The notes under the pieces were generated by a model, which worked only from the letters and a program-made list of their open reading frames with translations, was not told the DNA's origin and ran no database searches. Below are positions 40,843 to 49,359 of a stretch of DNA of 56,903 nt, one piece after another. The number at the start of each line of letters is the position of its first letter. Position 1 is the stretch's first letter. Origin of the DNA: a virus. The DNA is taken from IMG/VR virus record IMGVR_UViG_3300025141_008849, positions 1 through 56,903 of that record. The stretch is one strand, 5' to 3'. The translations under genes were made by a program, and so were the position numbers.

Positions 40843-41203
40843 AGAAGATAAAACATACAGAAAACAATGGATAAGTGCAACAAGAAAAGATAAATGGGGA
40901 AGATGTAGAAATACCATTTATCGCATTTATGGTAAGGAAAGATGCAAACACATATGGGGAGATAATTTACCAACTCCAAGCGAGATCCAAGAATATAAAA
41001 AAGATTGGGTCACTAAGGCCTGGAAAGCCAATCAATATGTTAAATGCACACCGGATGCAAATACAATAAAGGTTACAAAATGGCTTAAAAATTACGGGAT
41101 AAATAAGTTAGATTACGATAATGTATTCAAAGATACAATAGTTGTAAGAGATCCCCAAGTATTTGTAATGCTTAAACTGTATTTTTCTGAACAAACAGGT
41201 TGA
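40832..41203 (+). CDS. Basic protein of unknown function (123 aa)
   Basis: A 123-residue Lys/Trp-rich basic protein (WNKEDKTYRKQWISATRKDKW, RCRNTIYRIYGKERCKHIWG). It overlaps the nucleotidyltransferase by 11 bases and ends in the promoter of the VWA gene. It may bind nucleic acid by charge, but no family was recognised. A shorter frame inside it on the same strand is a shadow. Confidence 0.5.
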   Translation: MWNKEDKTYRKQWISATRKDKWGRCRNTIYRIYGKERCKHIWGDNLPTPSEIQEYKKDWVTKAWKANQYVKCTPDANTIKVTKWLKNYGINKLDYDNVFKDTIVVRDPQVFVMLKLYFSEQTG

Positions 41204-41228
41204 CCTTTTCTACCATAGATAGTATAAT
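41200..41228 (+). promoter_or_regulatory. Promoter GGTTGACCTTTT-type, copy 3 (TTGACC-17-TATAAT)
   Basis: TTGACC at 41200-41205 and TATAAT at 41223-41228. The -35 block and the GATAGTATAATAGTTGTA block are identical to copy 1. The start point near 41235 rules out the ATG at that position for the downstream gene. Confidence 0.88.
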
Positions 41229-41273
41229 AGTTGTATGATGAATAAGAAATTAGAACTAATTTCAGGAGACAAA

Positions 41274-42635
41274 ATGGCAATATTGAATACAACATTAGCA
41301 CCGAACAAAACAGTTCCAGGAAGTTACGAAGTAGACGGAACAGTACCAAGTCAAAAGTTTGGTTGGGAAGATAAGCCACTTAAAAATGGCGGGAAACCGG
41401 CTTTAGAAAGACTTACAATGGCTCGTGTTAGGTTGCTCCTTAACAAGCCATTTTTTGGTAATTTGGTTACTAGATTAAAATTGGAAGAAGCCAAATGGTG
41501 TCCAACCGCAGGAACTGATGGACGTAAATTTTATTACAATGCAGATTTTGTTGATCGCTTAGACGACAACGAAGTACTTTTCCTTTGTGGACACGAAGTA
41601 TTACATTGTGTATATGACCACTTTGGAGCCAGAGCTGATTATGATTATGACCACCAACTTTACAATGCCGCAGGTGATTATGTAATAAACATACAACTCA
41701 CCGAAGATGGATTTACTCCTATTACCACTGTTAAAATTTTACTTGATTGGAAATACCAAGGACTTACTTCACATGAAGTGTACGAGCAATTAAAAGAAAA
41801 ATTTAAGTGTAGGGAACCACAAAACGGAGAGCTTGATACATTAGATGATCACATGGGACCAGGAAGCGGATTTGGTGAAGGTGAAGACGGTAAAGAAGAG
41901 GGAGGATTTGCAACAGGGGACAAGGAAGGTGAAGAAGGTGGAGGACAAGGACAAGGATCAGGTAAGCCGGGTCCACTTACAGACCAAGAGAAACAACAGA
42001 TTAAGGACGAACTTAAAGAGGCAATTATAAGTGCCGCAGACAATGCCGGAGCAGGTAACTGCCCAGCAGGCATTGAACGAATGATTAAAGAATGGACAGA
42101 ACCAAAAATGAATTGGAGAGATCTAATTCGTTGTCAAATTGAAAGTTCTATTAAAAGTGATTATACATTTATGAGACCTTCTAGAAAATCACAACAAACT
42201 AATGCAATTATACCAGGCATGAATAACGGTGAGTTGCTTGAAGTTGATTTAGCAATTGACTTGAGTGGGTCTATTTCACATGAACAACAACGAGACTTCT
42301 TTAGTGAAATAAAAGGAATTATGGAACAGTACTTGGATTTTAGAATTCGAGTATGGTGCTTCGATACAGAAGTTTATAACATGCAAGAATTTACTCAAGA
42401 TAACTTGGATGATTTTATGAACTACGAAGCAATAGGCGGTGGCGGAACCGAGTTCATGTGTAATTGGGAATACATGAAAGAAAACGACATTTGCCCAGAA
42501 CAATTTGTAATGTTTACAGATGGTTATCCATGTGGGGCCTGGGGAGATCCAGATTACTGCGATACGGTTTTTATTATTCATGATAATCAAAGAGCAGAAG
42601 CACCATTTGGAATCACTGCACATTACGAGGAATAA
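41274..42635 (+). CDS. VWA-domain metallopeptidase-like partner of MoxR
   Basis: Start set at ATG 41274, because AGGAGACAAA precedes it and the in-frame ATG at 41235 lies at the predicted transcription start. The 453-residue product has an N-terminal DUF2201-type metallopeptidase-like domain with CGHEVLHCVYDHFG near residue 107 (HEXXH zinc helix), a Gly/Glu-rich linker (GSGFGEGEDGKEEGGFATG), and a C-terminal von Willebrand A domain with VDLAIDLSGSIS (MIDAS DxSxS) near 325, GGGGTEF near 389 and FTDG near 414. Such MoxR/VWA pairs remodel or deliver metal to protein targets. Confidence 0.88.
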   Translation: MAILNTTLAPNKTVPGSYEVDGTVPSQKFGWEDKPLKNGGKPALERLTMARVRLLLNKPFFGNLVTRLKLEEAKWCPTAGTDGRKFYYNADFVDRLDDNEVLFLCGHEVLHCVYDHFGARADYDYDHQLYNAAGDYVINIQLTEDGFTPITTVKILLDWKYQGLTSHEVYEQLKEKFKCREPQNGELDTLDDHMGPGSGFGEGEDGKEEGGFATGDKEGEEGGGQGQGSGKPGPLTDQEKQQIKDELKEAIISAADNAGAGNCPAGIERMIKEWTEPKMNWRDLIRCQIESSIKSDYTFMRPSRKSQQTNAIIPGMNNGELLEVDLAIDLSGSISHEQQRDFFSEIKGIMEQYLDFRIRVWCFDTEVYNMQEFTQDNLDDFMNYEAIGGGGTEFMCNWEYMKENDICPEQFVMFTDGYPCGAWGDPDYCDTVFIIHDNQRAEAPFGITAHYEE

Positions 42636-42657
42636 GTATAATAAAATAAAAGGAAAT

Positions 42658-42912
42658 ATGGCAGGACTACACGTAGATGATATTAACTTAATAAAACAAG
42701 TTATAGAAATTGCAAGCACCAGAGGTGCTTTTCAAGCAGGCGAATTAAAAGCAGTTGGTGAGGTGTATGATAAAGTAACTGCATTCTTGGCCGAGATAGA
42801 AGACAATCAAAAAAAGGCTGATGAAGCTCAACAAGGAGCACCAGACACACCTCCAGAAGAACAACCCCCAACCGAACCAGTTGAGGTTGTAGAAGACACT
42901 AACCCTAGTTAA
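42658..42912 (+). CDS. Conserved-looking phage protein (84 aa)
   Basis: Start set at ATG 42658, after AAAGGA; longer in-frame starts lie inside the VWA gene. The 84-residue product MAGLHVDDINLIKQVIEIA continues into a helix (LKAVGEVYDKVTAFLAEIEDN) and a Pro/Glu-rich tail. Its type is common in T4-like marine phages. A TATAAT at 42637 lacks a good -35 box. Confidence 0.65.
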   Translation: MAGLHVDDINLIKQVIEIASTRGAFQAGELKAVGEVYDKVTAFLAEIEDNQKKADEAQQGAPDTPPEEQPPTEPVEVVEDTNPS

Positions 42913-42924
42913 AAAGAGGCTAAC

Positions 42925-43539
42925 ATGGCTAAATTTTTAAAACACGTCGGGCGTATTGCAAATACGGACCGTCGTTGTGTCGTTGCATTTAGGGAATTAC
43001 CAGACAATCCAACAGAGTGTTTAGTTATAGACACCGATGCATTACCAGATCGTTTTCATGATGGTGTAATGCAGGCAGTTGAAAATTCCACGGCACAAGA
43101 AACAGTAGAATTTTATAAGTATCTTGAACGTAATTCATTTATTGATGGTTCAAATATGCTTACCGCATTACACAATAAAGGATGGTTAGTAAAACAACCA
43201 ACCAACAATGTTATAATGCTACCGGCGCCAGAACAAACAATTAAACTAGCAGAGTTAAATGAACAACTCCGAAGTCTAGGTTTTGATGTTTATACTAGTG
43301 ACGACAAGGCTCCTAAAAAGGAACCGGCAAAAGCAATAGTAGATAGTATTACTCCTAACATTCCTTTGCCAGGTCAAGAGAAAGTCGGTGAAGTATTACA
43401 AAACGAAGATCTTGCAAAAAACTTCCTACAACAAGCAGAAACAATGATGAAGGAAGTTGAAAATCTTAAGGAACAGGCATATGAGATGGATCCTTCTTTA
43501 AAGCCTAAGAAAGGCAGATCAAAGAAGGCTAATGCTTAG
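42925..43539 (+). CDS. Conserved-looking phage protein (204 aa)
   Basis: A 204-residue protein preceded by AGAGG. The first half (KHVGRIANTDRRCVVAFREL, LVIDTDALPDRFHDGVM) is well ordered, as in proteins commonly found in marine T4-like phages; the C-terminal third is a Lys/Glu-rich coiled stretch ending KPKKGRSKKANA. Function not known to me; the region between the VWA gene and ThyX could be a nucleotide-metabolism cluster. Confidence 0.6.
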   Translation: MAKFLKHVGRIANTDRRCVVAFRELPDNPTECLVIDTDALPDRFHDGVMQAVENSTAQETVEFYKYLERNSFIDGSNMLTALHNKGWLVKQPTNNVIMLPAPEQTIKLAELNEQLRSLGFDVYTSDDKAPKKEPAKAIVDSITPNIPLPGQEKVGEVLQNEDLAKNFLQQAETMMKEVENLKEQAYEMDPSLKPKKGRSKKANA

Positions 43540-43844
43540 TGATTACTAAAAGACACCGCGATATTGATCGGATTATCATTAATAAAGCAAATCAAGTATT
43601 GCCCCCATTGCAGTATATTCGTGTGATTAAGATATCATTAAATGATGGTAGTAAGAGGGTTATATACCCAAAAGACTTTAATTGCAAGAGTACTGTTGAA
43701 TTCTTCGAAAGAGAAGAAGTAAGACAATTCCAAAGTAATACTAAAGAAGTAGAAGTTATATTGGATATGAAAAAATTCAAGAATGACTTACAATCAACAA
43801 ATACCACAATTTGGCAAGATGAAGAAAAAACAACAACAGATTAA
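43539..43844 (+). CDS. Small protein of unknown function (GTG start)
   Basis: A 101-residue protein with a GTG start overlapping the previous stop (TAGTG). It begins ITKRHRDIDRIIINKANQV and continues KISLNDGSKRVIYPKDF, a basic strand-rich core. Its 3' end overlaps the thyX start by 26 bases. No family recognised. Confidence 0.55.
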   Translation: MITKRHRDIDRIIINKANQVLPPLQYIRVIKISLNDGSKRVIYPKDFNCKSTVEFFEREEVRQFQSNTKEVEVILDMKKFKNDLQSTNTTIWQDEEKTTTD

Positions 43845-44712
43845 TGTTTTAGACCACGGCTTTGTACGCCTTATAGATGTTATGGGGACAGACGATTCTG
43901 TTGTTCAAGCCGCTCGTGTTAGTTATGGTGATGGTACTAAAACTGTAAATACAGATAGAAACCTAATACGTTATTTAATGCGTCATGAACACACTACTCC
44001 TTTTGAAATGTGCGAAGTTAAATTCCACATTAAATTGCCCATATTCGTTATGCGACAACTTATACGTCATCGTACTGCCAGTGTTAACGAGTATAGTGGT
44101 AGATACTCTATTATGAGTAATGAATTTTATATTCCAGAAACATTCGAATCACAAAGTAAAGTTAATAACCAAGGACGGGGCAAACCGTTAGACGATATCC
44201 AAGGCAAATTGCATTGGGATTTCAAAACAAGTTCAAAACTAGCATATGAAAAATATGAAGAACTCTTAGAACACGACTTAGCAAGAGAACTAGCAAGGGC
44301 GGTTCTTCCGGTTTCTAATTACACAGAAGCATATTGGAAATGCAATGTGAAAAACTTTTTACATATGATTCGTCTTCGAGCAGATAGTCATGCACAATGG
44401 GAGATACAAGAATATGCTAATGCAATGTATAAGTTAGTTAAACCCAAGTTTCCTGTTATTTGTGAAGCATATGAAGATTACCAGCAAGAGGCAGTTAAAT
44501 TATCTAGAGGAGAGGCCGAACTTACTAAAGCAATTTTCGGCAACTATATGGATGAATGGGATGACTATATAACTGACTGGTATGAGCAACCAGATATATC
44601 AGAGGAAAGTGTTAAAGAAGCAGAAAAATTATTGTGTAAAGAATTTGGCCTCTCAAAACGAGAGCTTACGGAGTTTAAAAATAAGTGGGAATCAGTGACA
44701 ACAATAAATTAA
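43819..44712 (+). CDS. thyX: Flavin-dependent thymidylate synthase
   Basis: Start chosen at ATG 43819 (MKKKQQQINVLDHGF); a longer in-frame ATG at 43783 lies inside the upstream gene. The 297-residue product has the ThyX signature RHRTASVNEYSGRYS near residue 83-97 that binds FAD and dUMP, VMRQLIRHR just before it, and AREILARAV-type ARAVLPVSNYTEAYWKCNVKNF later. It makes dTMP from dUMP with methylene-tetrahydrofolate and NADPH for phage DNA synthesis. Phage ThyX genes are common in marine lineages. Confidence 0.95.
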   Translation: MKKKQQQINVLDHGFVRLIDVMGTDDSVVQAARVSYGDGTKTVNTDRNLIRYLMRHEHTTPFEMCEVKFHIKLPIFVMRQLIRHRTASVNEYSGRYSIMSNEFYIPETFESQSKVNNQGRGKPLDDIQGKLHWDFKTSSKLAYEKYEELLEHDLARELARAVLPVSNYTEAYWKCNVKNFLHMIRLRADSHAQWEIQEYANAMYKLVKPKFPVICEAYEDYQQEAVKLSRGEAELTKAIFGNYMDEWDDYITDWYEQPDISEESVKEAEKLLCKEFGLSKRELTEFKNKWESVTTIN

Positions 44713-45428
44713 AAATATTCCATGTTATTAATCATATCGCAATAATACCCGCATTATTATACGGCCAGTTGTCTTACTGGCTAATTGCTTACCTAGTTTG
44801 GGGAGTTATAGCATCAATAGGTGTTAGCACAGGTCTCCATCGTTTATTATGCCATCAATCATTTAAATGTCCTTTGTGGTTTGAACAACTAGCAACCTAT
44901 GTCAGTTGTTTATCTACTGCTGGCAGTCCTCTTGGATGGGTAGGTGTGCATAGACTTCATCATATATACGTAGATCGAACAGGCGACCCACATGGTCCTA
45001 TGCAAATAGGTTTTTTAAATGCATATGTACATAACTGGGGCGATGTACAAATAGAACGTAAATACATTAAAGACTTATTAAAAAAGCCACATGTAATGTT
45101 TTGCCATAAAATGTGGTGGATAATTATATTATTATATGTCATACTATTGTTATTATTTTTTGGTTCACTAGGTGTTATATTTGGATATTGTGTACCGGGA
45201 GTAATGGCATTTCATGGAATGGGTTGGGTTAATGCAGTCGGGCATTCCTGGGGTTATCGTAATTATAAAACTAGAGATAAAAGTTATAATAATCCTATAA
45301 CAAATATTTTAACATTCGGTGAAGGCTGGCATAACAATCATCATCACGATCCTAATAACTGGCGTTTAGGTAAAAAATGGTGGGAATGGGATCCTACATC
45401 ATGGATAATAAGATTGGTTAAATTATGA
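44685..45428 (+). CDS. Membrane fatty-acyl desaturase
   Basis: A 247-residue integral membrane desaturase with a GTG start overlapping thyX by 28 bases. All three iron-binding His boxes are present in order: HRLLCHQ near 52 (HxxxxH), HRLHHIYVDRTGD near 89 (HxxHH), and EGWHNNHHHDP near 214 (HNxHH). Membrane segments flank them (IAIIPALLYGQLSYWLIAY, IIILLYVILLLLFFG). It is like stearoyl-type delta-9 desaturases, introducing a double bond into acyl chains. In a phage it might alter membrane fluidity or supply a lipid side chain for the downstream biosynthetic genes. Confidence 0.9.
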   Translation: MGISDNNKLKIFHVINHIAIIPALLYGQLSYWLIAYLVWGVIASIGVSTGLHRLLCHQSFKCPLWFEQLATYVSCLSTAGSPLGWVGVHRLHHIYVDRTGDPHGPMQIGFLNAYVHNWGDVQIERKYIKDLLKKPHVMFCHKMWWIIILLYVILLLLFFGSLGVIFGYCVPGVMAFHGMGWVNAVGHSWGYRNYKTRDKSYNNPITNILTFGEGWHNNHHHDPNNWRLGKKWWEWDPTSWIIRLVKL

Positions 45429-46162
45429 GACAAAACGAAAAAGGAAATCCTATAAATGCAACTAAAAGAGCCCGTGTTAGAGGTAACAGAGGGCCGCGAC
45501 GCCATCAAGTAAAGCGTTTGGTTGAAATATTTGATGTACCAAATAATGTTATTGAGGATATAAAAACAGTAAGTAGAGACCATGCAATAGATCATTTAGG
45601 TACTGAAGATTATCAAGTTAGTAAGTATTGCGATTTAACAGATACATTTCATAGACTAAAAAAAACAATAGGAAAACAATGGCCGTATAATGTTAATGAT
45701 GACCTATTTGACAAATCAACTACTAATTATAAACAAGTTCTTTTACAGAAATGTAATATATACGATAATCCATTAGAAGAAGTAGAGGAAACAAATTATT
45801 TTAATTGGGATATTGAGAAGCCTATTAATAATATAAAAACATGGCTAGAAGATAATTTTGCAAATGTCTATAGATCTCGCATTGCAATTTGCCCTCCAGA
45901 ACATTACTTGGAATGGCATATTGATACTGATACAAGTGCTATTGGCCGAATACAAATATGTGCTGAACATGGCGATGCTAAAATTGAATGGAAAACAAAA
46001 CAAGGCGTTGAGCAATATAAAATGGAAAACAATAAATGTTACTTTTTTAATACAGGATGGCCACATAGAATTATAAATGGACCCGCTCAACGAACTGTTT
46101 TACTTGCTGGTGTATATATAGATGAAATGTCCGATGATTTAAAACAGAAGATTTTAATATGA
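45425..46162 (+). CDS. 2OG-Fe(II)/aspartyl-hydroxylase-like oxygenase
   Basis: A 245-residue protein with an N-terminal basic tail (NATKRARVRGNRGPRRHQVK) and a C-terminal double-stranded beta-helix: LEWHIDTDTSAIGRIQICAE gives the HxD iron site, and FFNTGWPHRIINGPAQRTVLL gives the distal His and the 2-oxoglutarate-binding Arg. This is the layout of the aspartyl beta-hydroxylase/PKHD group. It overlaps the desaturase by 4 bases and the next gene by 4 bases. Substrate unknown; it is the first of several oxygenase-like genes. Confidence 0.65.
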   Translation: MRQNEKGNPINATKRARVRGNRGPRRHQVKRLVEIFDVPNNVIEDIKTVSRDHAIDHLGTEDYQVSKYCDLTDTFHRLKKTIGKQWPYNVNDDLFDKSTTNYKQVLLQKCNIYDNPLEEVEETNYFNWDIEKPINNIKTWLEDNFANVYRSRIAICPPEHYLEWHIDTDTSAIGRIQICAEHGDAKIEWKTKQGVEQYKMENNKCYFFNTGWPHRIINGPAQRTVLLAGVYIDEMSDDLKQKILI

Positions 46163-47019
46163 AAGAATATACAACTTTAGATTGGAAAACAATAGGTAAA
46201 GAATTAGGTAACGAAATTGTTGGAATTTTAAAAAATCAACAATTAACTGAAAGAGAACTTATTGATGGTTGTAAAACAATTGGTAAGATATATGCTCCGG
46301 GCCTTGCTGACGTCTATTTTATGCATCCAGATTATCCTGAAATATTTAGAGTAACAAATAGAAAAGAAAATGGCAAAAAGATTGGTTTGTTTCCTGAGGC
46401 AGAATTACTATGGCATAATAATGGATACTTACGACATTGGCGTCATGTTAATGAAGCAATCGTTGCCTTGTATTGCATTGAGCCCGGCATTGATTCTGTT
46501 ACAAGTTTTTTAGATAGTAAACAAGCATATAAAGATTTACCAGAAGAATTAAAAATAGAATCTAAAAAATATGAATATTGGGTAAAATTTGATCCTGATG
46601 ATTCGATATACGAATTTACTGATGGCGACGAAGAATTAATAGAAGTGTTTAAAGGTAATGTTGGCGGTAACAAAAGAAATGTCAGTCCCATGAAACCTAG
46701 TTGGAAGCCTGTAATTGTTACTCATCCACATAGAACAGTTCCTAATTGGTGGAAGCAGGAAGAAGCAATTTATATTGGTAATCGGTTCATGCGAAAATTC
46801 CGCAATAAAGATACAAAAGAAGAATTTTCTATGGAAAGTATGAAGGCATTACTTAATAAGTTAGAAGAACATTTATACCAAGAAAAGTATATGTATCACC
46901 ATCATTGGCAAAAAGGCGATTTAGTTTTTAGTGATCAATTCTATAGTTATCATATGCGAAATGAAGTTAAAGGTGATAGAATGTTATATAGGCTTGCATT
47001 TAATTATAAAAACTTATGA
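46159..47019 (+). CDS. TauD/TfdA-like oxygenase with HxN in the iron site
   Basis: A 286-residue protein related to the two TauD-like genes on the minus strand (shared tail FSDQFYSYH---, R-LYRLAFNYKN). In the iron motif it reads LLWHNNG near residue 85, so the Asp ligand of HxD is Asn; the distal His is in FSDQFYSYHMRN near 264 and the Arg in YRLAFNY. PVIVTHPHRTVPNWWK is the pre-core segment. It may be catalytically altered or use other ligands. It overlaps neighbours by 4 bases each. Confidence 0.7.
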   Translation: MKEYTTLDWKTIGKELGNEIVGILKNQQLTERELIDGCKTIGKIYAPGLADVYFMHPDYPEIFRVTNRKENGKKIGLFPEAELLWHNNGYLRHWRHVNEAIVALYCIEPGIDSVTSFLDSKQAYKDLPEELKIESKKYEYWVKFDPDDSIYEFTDGDEELIEVFKGNVGGNKRNVSPMKPSWKPVIVTHPHRTVPNWWKQEEAIYIGNRFMRKFRNKDTKEEFSMESMKALLNKLEEHLYQEKYMYHHHWQKGDLVFSDQFYSYHMRNEVKGDRMLYRLAFNYKNL

Positions 47020-47528
47020 TGAATAAATTTTTAACACACATAGAATTATCTTTTAATAAAGAACTGATTTTGAAAGAAATGGAGACAATAACTTTTGACA
47101 CTAGGATGTTTGGAGATGACTTCCCGCGAGGACTTATTACTAACCCTCTCACACCTTCAGAGATGCGACTTCAAGAAATGGATAACACACCAGAGATCAA
47201 AAGATTATATATCCAATTAAAAACTTTAACAAAAAGTAATGATATTCGCCCTAGATTTTATAGGCAATTAGCAAATAAAGAATTACTATTCCATCAAGAT
47301 AAAGGTACTTTGTGTGCTATTAACATAGTATTATCAGAAGAATATGGGCCAATTATTTTTGAAGGCGTTGATGAAATATATTATAAATGTGCTCTTATTA
47401 ATACACAACCAAGACATGGAGTTAAAGCACATCCCGAGGAAAGAATTATTTTAAAGTATAGCATTTTTGATAAAAGTTACGAAGAAGTTTATGACACAGT
47501 AAGCATTTTGGAAACTCATGATAGATAA
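47016..47528 (+). CDS. Small 2OG-oxygenase/cupin-like protein (170 aa)
   Basis: A 170-residue protein. KELLFHQDKGTLCAINIVL carries an HxD-like site near residue 92, GPIIFEGVDEIYYKCALIN is a strand pair, and PRHGVKAHPEERIILKYSIFD carries a His followed by an Arg, the arrangement of small DSBH hydroxylases. MFGDDFPRGLITN near the start may be substrate-binding. The function is inferred from the HxD-to-His-to-Arg pattern alone. It overlaps the next gene by 11 bases. Confidence 0.5.
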   Translation: MMNKFLTHIELSFNKELILKEMETITFDTRMFGDDFPRGLITNPLTPSEMRLQEMDNTPEIKRLYIQLKTLTKSNDIRPRFYRQLANKELLFHQDKGTLCAINIVLSEEYGPIIFEGVDEIYYKCALINTQPRHGVKAHPEERIILKYSIFDKSYEEVYDTVSILETHDR

Positions 47529-47721
47529 AGACCATTTAGAAGAAGTTAATTCAACATATATTGAGCATTTTATGTATGCCGGAAAGTTTACTTTGTTAAC
47601 GTTGTTAGCATTTTTCCTAGCATTAATACATACATTTATTCCCTGGCTGTTTCCTTATTCAGCATTTAACATACAAAAAAAGATTGTAAAAGATGCAGAA
47701 GAAATCTTTGCTAGAACATGA
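47518..47721 (+). CDS. Small membrane protein (67 aa), DUF6356-like
   Basis: A 67-residue protein. STYIEHFMYAGKFTLLTLLAF and IHTFIPWLFPYSAFNIQ match the DUF6356 pattern (tY-eHf--A, then H--iP-lf---as). One membrane helix is predicted. Location in the inner membrane, function unknown. Sits between two oxygenase-type genes and overlaps the next by 29 bases. Confidence 0.55.
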   Translation: MIDKDHLEEVNSTYIEHFMYAGKFTLLTLLAFFLALIHTFIPWLFPYSAFNIQKKIVKDAEEIFART

Positions 47722-48349
47722 TAAATTTTTATTTATAGCATTTGAACAAGGTGCTAGAGGGCATTGGTGGGGTAGACACTTAGCATCTACAGATAGTAGT
47801 GTATATTGGTATTCTTGCAAAGAAAACGGATTAACGCCAATGGATACGGAAGTTAATGAATATTCAATATCACGTCGTCGAATTGCTCCAAATCATTTTG
47901 ATAGAATAGTCAATGGCAAAATGCTACCGCCGTTGTTTAATGTTATTGAACCTTACTATAATGATATAGAAGAATATTATCCGCTATTTGAAAAACTGTT
48001 TATAGAACGTGGTGGGTTAGAAATAATGGAAAGTGGCAAGTATATAATGTATCCAGTACATGCAACAAAATCAAAAATACAAGCAAAATTTCCTAATGCT
48101 AGAATAGAAGAAATTATACCATATAATATAGAAAAGGTAGTAGAGCATTATTTAAATACAGTAGCAATGTTTCCAGCATACTTAAAACTAGCAGATTTTC
48201 GTCCTAATTATCTTACTCCGTATGCTAAAAAATTAGAAGATAACAAAGATGCAACTATACGAGATTTGTTTAATGGCACAGACGAACAATATAAAAAACA
48301 TGTATATGACACTATAAAGCATCTAGTAGAGATAAGAGATAATGATTGA
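47693..48349 (+). CDS. Unknown protein with N-terminal glycine-loop motif (218 aa)
   Basis: A 218-residue protein starting KFLFIAFEQGARGHWWGRHLA, the strand, loop and helix seen at 8715, 15999 and 26923. Further on ARIEEIIPYNIEKVVEHYL and FPAYLKLADFRPNYLTPYAKKL look helical. I do not recognise a family; a Trp-rich loop suggests aromatic or sugar binding. It overlaps the membrane gene by 29 bases and the next gene by 8 bases. Confidence 0.45.
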   Translation: MQKKSLLEHDKFLFIAFEQGARGHWWGRHLASTDSSVYWYSCKENGLTPMDTEVNEYSISRRRIAPNHFDRIVNGKMLPPLFNVIEPYYNDIEEYYPLFEKLFIERGGLEIMESGKYIMYPVHATKSKIQAKFPNARIEEIIPYNIEKVVEHYLNTVAMFPAYLKLADFRPNYLTPYAKKLEDNKDATIRDLFNGTDEQYKKHVYDTIKHLVEIRDND

Positions 48350-48764
48350 GTTTTTAGATTTACCGGATCCGCCGTGTTTTTTAGATACCGAATCAATAAA
48401 ATTAAAAGAAAATACTTGGGTAGGAAATAAAGAAAACTACGGAATTTATTTTTGCGAAGATGAATTAACAGATTTTCTAAAACCATTATTTCCAGAATGT
48501 ACTTGTTTTAGATATCAAGTGTTACAACCTAATATACCTAGACATATAGATTATAATAGATCATCGTGTTATAATTATTTACTACAATTAGGTGGAGATA
48601 ATGTTGAAACTGTATGGTGGAAAAATGATAAAGAAATTTATAGAACATGCATACCAGAAAAAAAGTGGCACAAATTAGATATTAGTATAGAACATTCAAT
48701 AGAAAATATAGAAACTGAACGAATAGCAATAACGGTGTTTAAAAGTGAGCGTTCTTCCATATAA
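48342..48764 (+). CDS. Small 2OG-oxygenase/cupin-like protein (140 aa)
   Basis: A 140-residue protein. RYQVLQPNIPRHIDYNRSSC carries the HxD-type pair, LLQLGGDNVETVWW a strand pair, and KKWHKLDISIEHSIENIETERIAITVF the distal His and Arg, fitting a minimal double-stranded beta-helix oxygenase. Its 3' end overlaps the minus-strand methyltransferase gene by 26 bases, marking a convergent junction. Function is unproven. Confidence 0.5.
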   Translation: MIEFLDLPDPPCFLDTESIKLKENTWVGNKENYGIYFCEDELTDFLKPLFPECTCFRYQVLQPNIPRHIDYNRSSCYNYLLQLGGDNVETVWWKNDKEIYRTCIPEKKWHKLDISIEHSIENIETERIAITVFKSERSSI

Positions 48765-49359
48765 TTATGTCATGATATTGCTTTTCGCCTTCTGGTGTAG
48801 TTAGGCTGTGTACATGTTTTATACTGACTACTTCTAAATTCTTTTGAGAATTCCACCCACCATCAAAGAACCAATCACCAGTGTATCCTTTTTTTAGAAT
48901 AGTTTCTAAATTATGTTTAGACATACTGCAAAATAATAATCCTTCATCTGTTAAACTATCTGCAAGATTCTTAGATGCACTTGCATCAACATGTCCTTGT
49001 GTAAGTACACCAATGGCTGTGATACAATCATACTGTTTTGGTAGAGGTGATTGAGTTATATCATGTAGTTGTTTTGATCTATAATTTTTTGCTATGAATC
49101 TATCAAGCATTTTCTGATTAACATCATATCCATCTATTAAATATAATCCTTGATTGATTCCAAATCCAACTTGTCCATTTCCACATCCTATGTCTGCTAC
49201 TTCTGTACCATGTTTAAAATTATTAGTAATCCATTCAGATGCTAGTATATGACATTTCCAGCCTAGTTCTTCGATAACTTGTTCATTATAATTTACCCAG
49301 TTATCGTATAACTCGCTATTAGTTTTTCCATATACTTCATCTAACCATTTCTTAGTCAT
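48739..49359 (-). CDS. SAM-dependent methyltransferase (class I)
   Basis: A 206-residue minus-strand protein. TEVADIGCGNGQVGFGI is motif I of class I methyltransferases, DGYDVNQKMLDRFIAKNY carries the motif II acidic residue, and YDCITAIGVLTQGHVDASA and GLLFCSMSKHN are motifs IV and VI. Substrate class not evident. It is the last gene of the minus-strand operon, 8 bases overlapping the nitroreductase, and so probably methylates a product of that operon. Confidence 0.82.
   Translation of the reverse strand: MTKKWLDEVYGKTNSELYDNWVNYNEQVIEELGWKCHILASEWITNNFKHGTEVADIGCGNGQVGFGINQGLYLIDGYDVNQKMLDRFIAKNYRSKQLHDITQSPLPKQYDCITAIGVLTQGHVDASASKNLADSLTDEGLLFCSMSKHNLETILKKGYTGDWFFDGGWNSQKNLEVVSIKHVHSLTTPEGEKQYHDIIIWKNAHF

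Noticed and set aside
40875-41069. 64-codon plus-strand frame within the basic 123-aa gene
   Set aside because: It has no ribosome site or motif and is contained in the longer frame, which fits the gene spacing better.
41235-41273. Upstream ATG as the start of the VWA gene
   Set aside because: It coincides with the predicted transcription start; the ATG at 41274 has a strong ribosome site.
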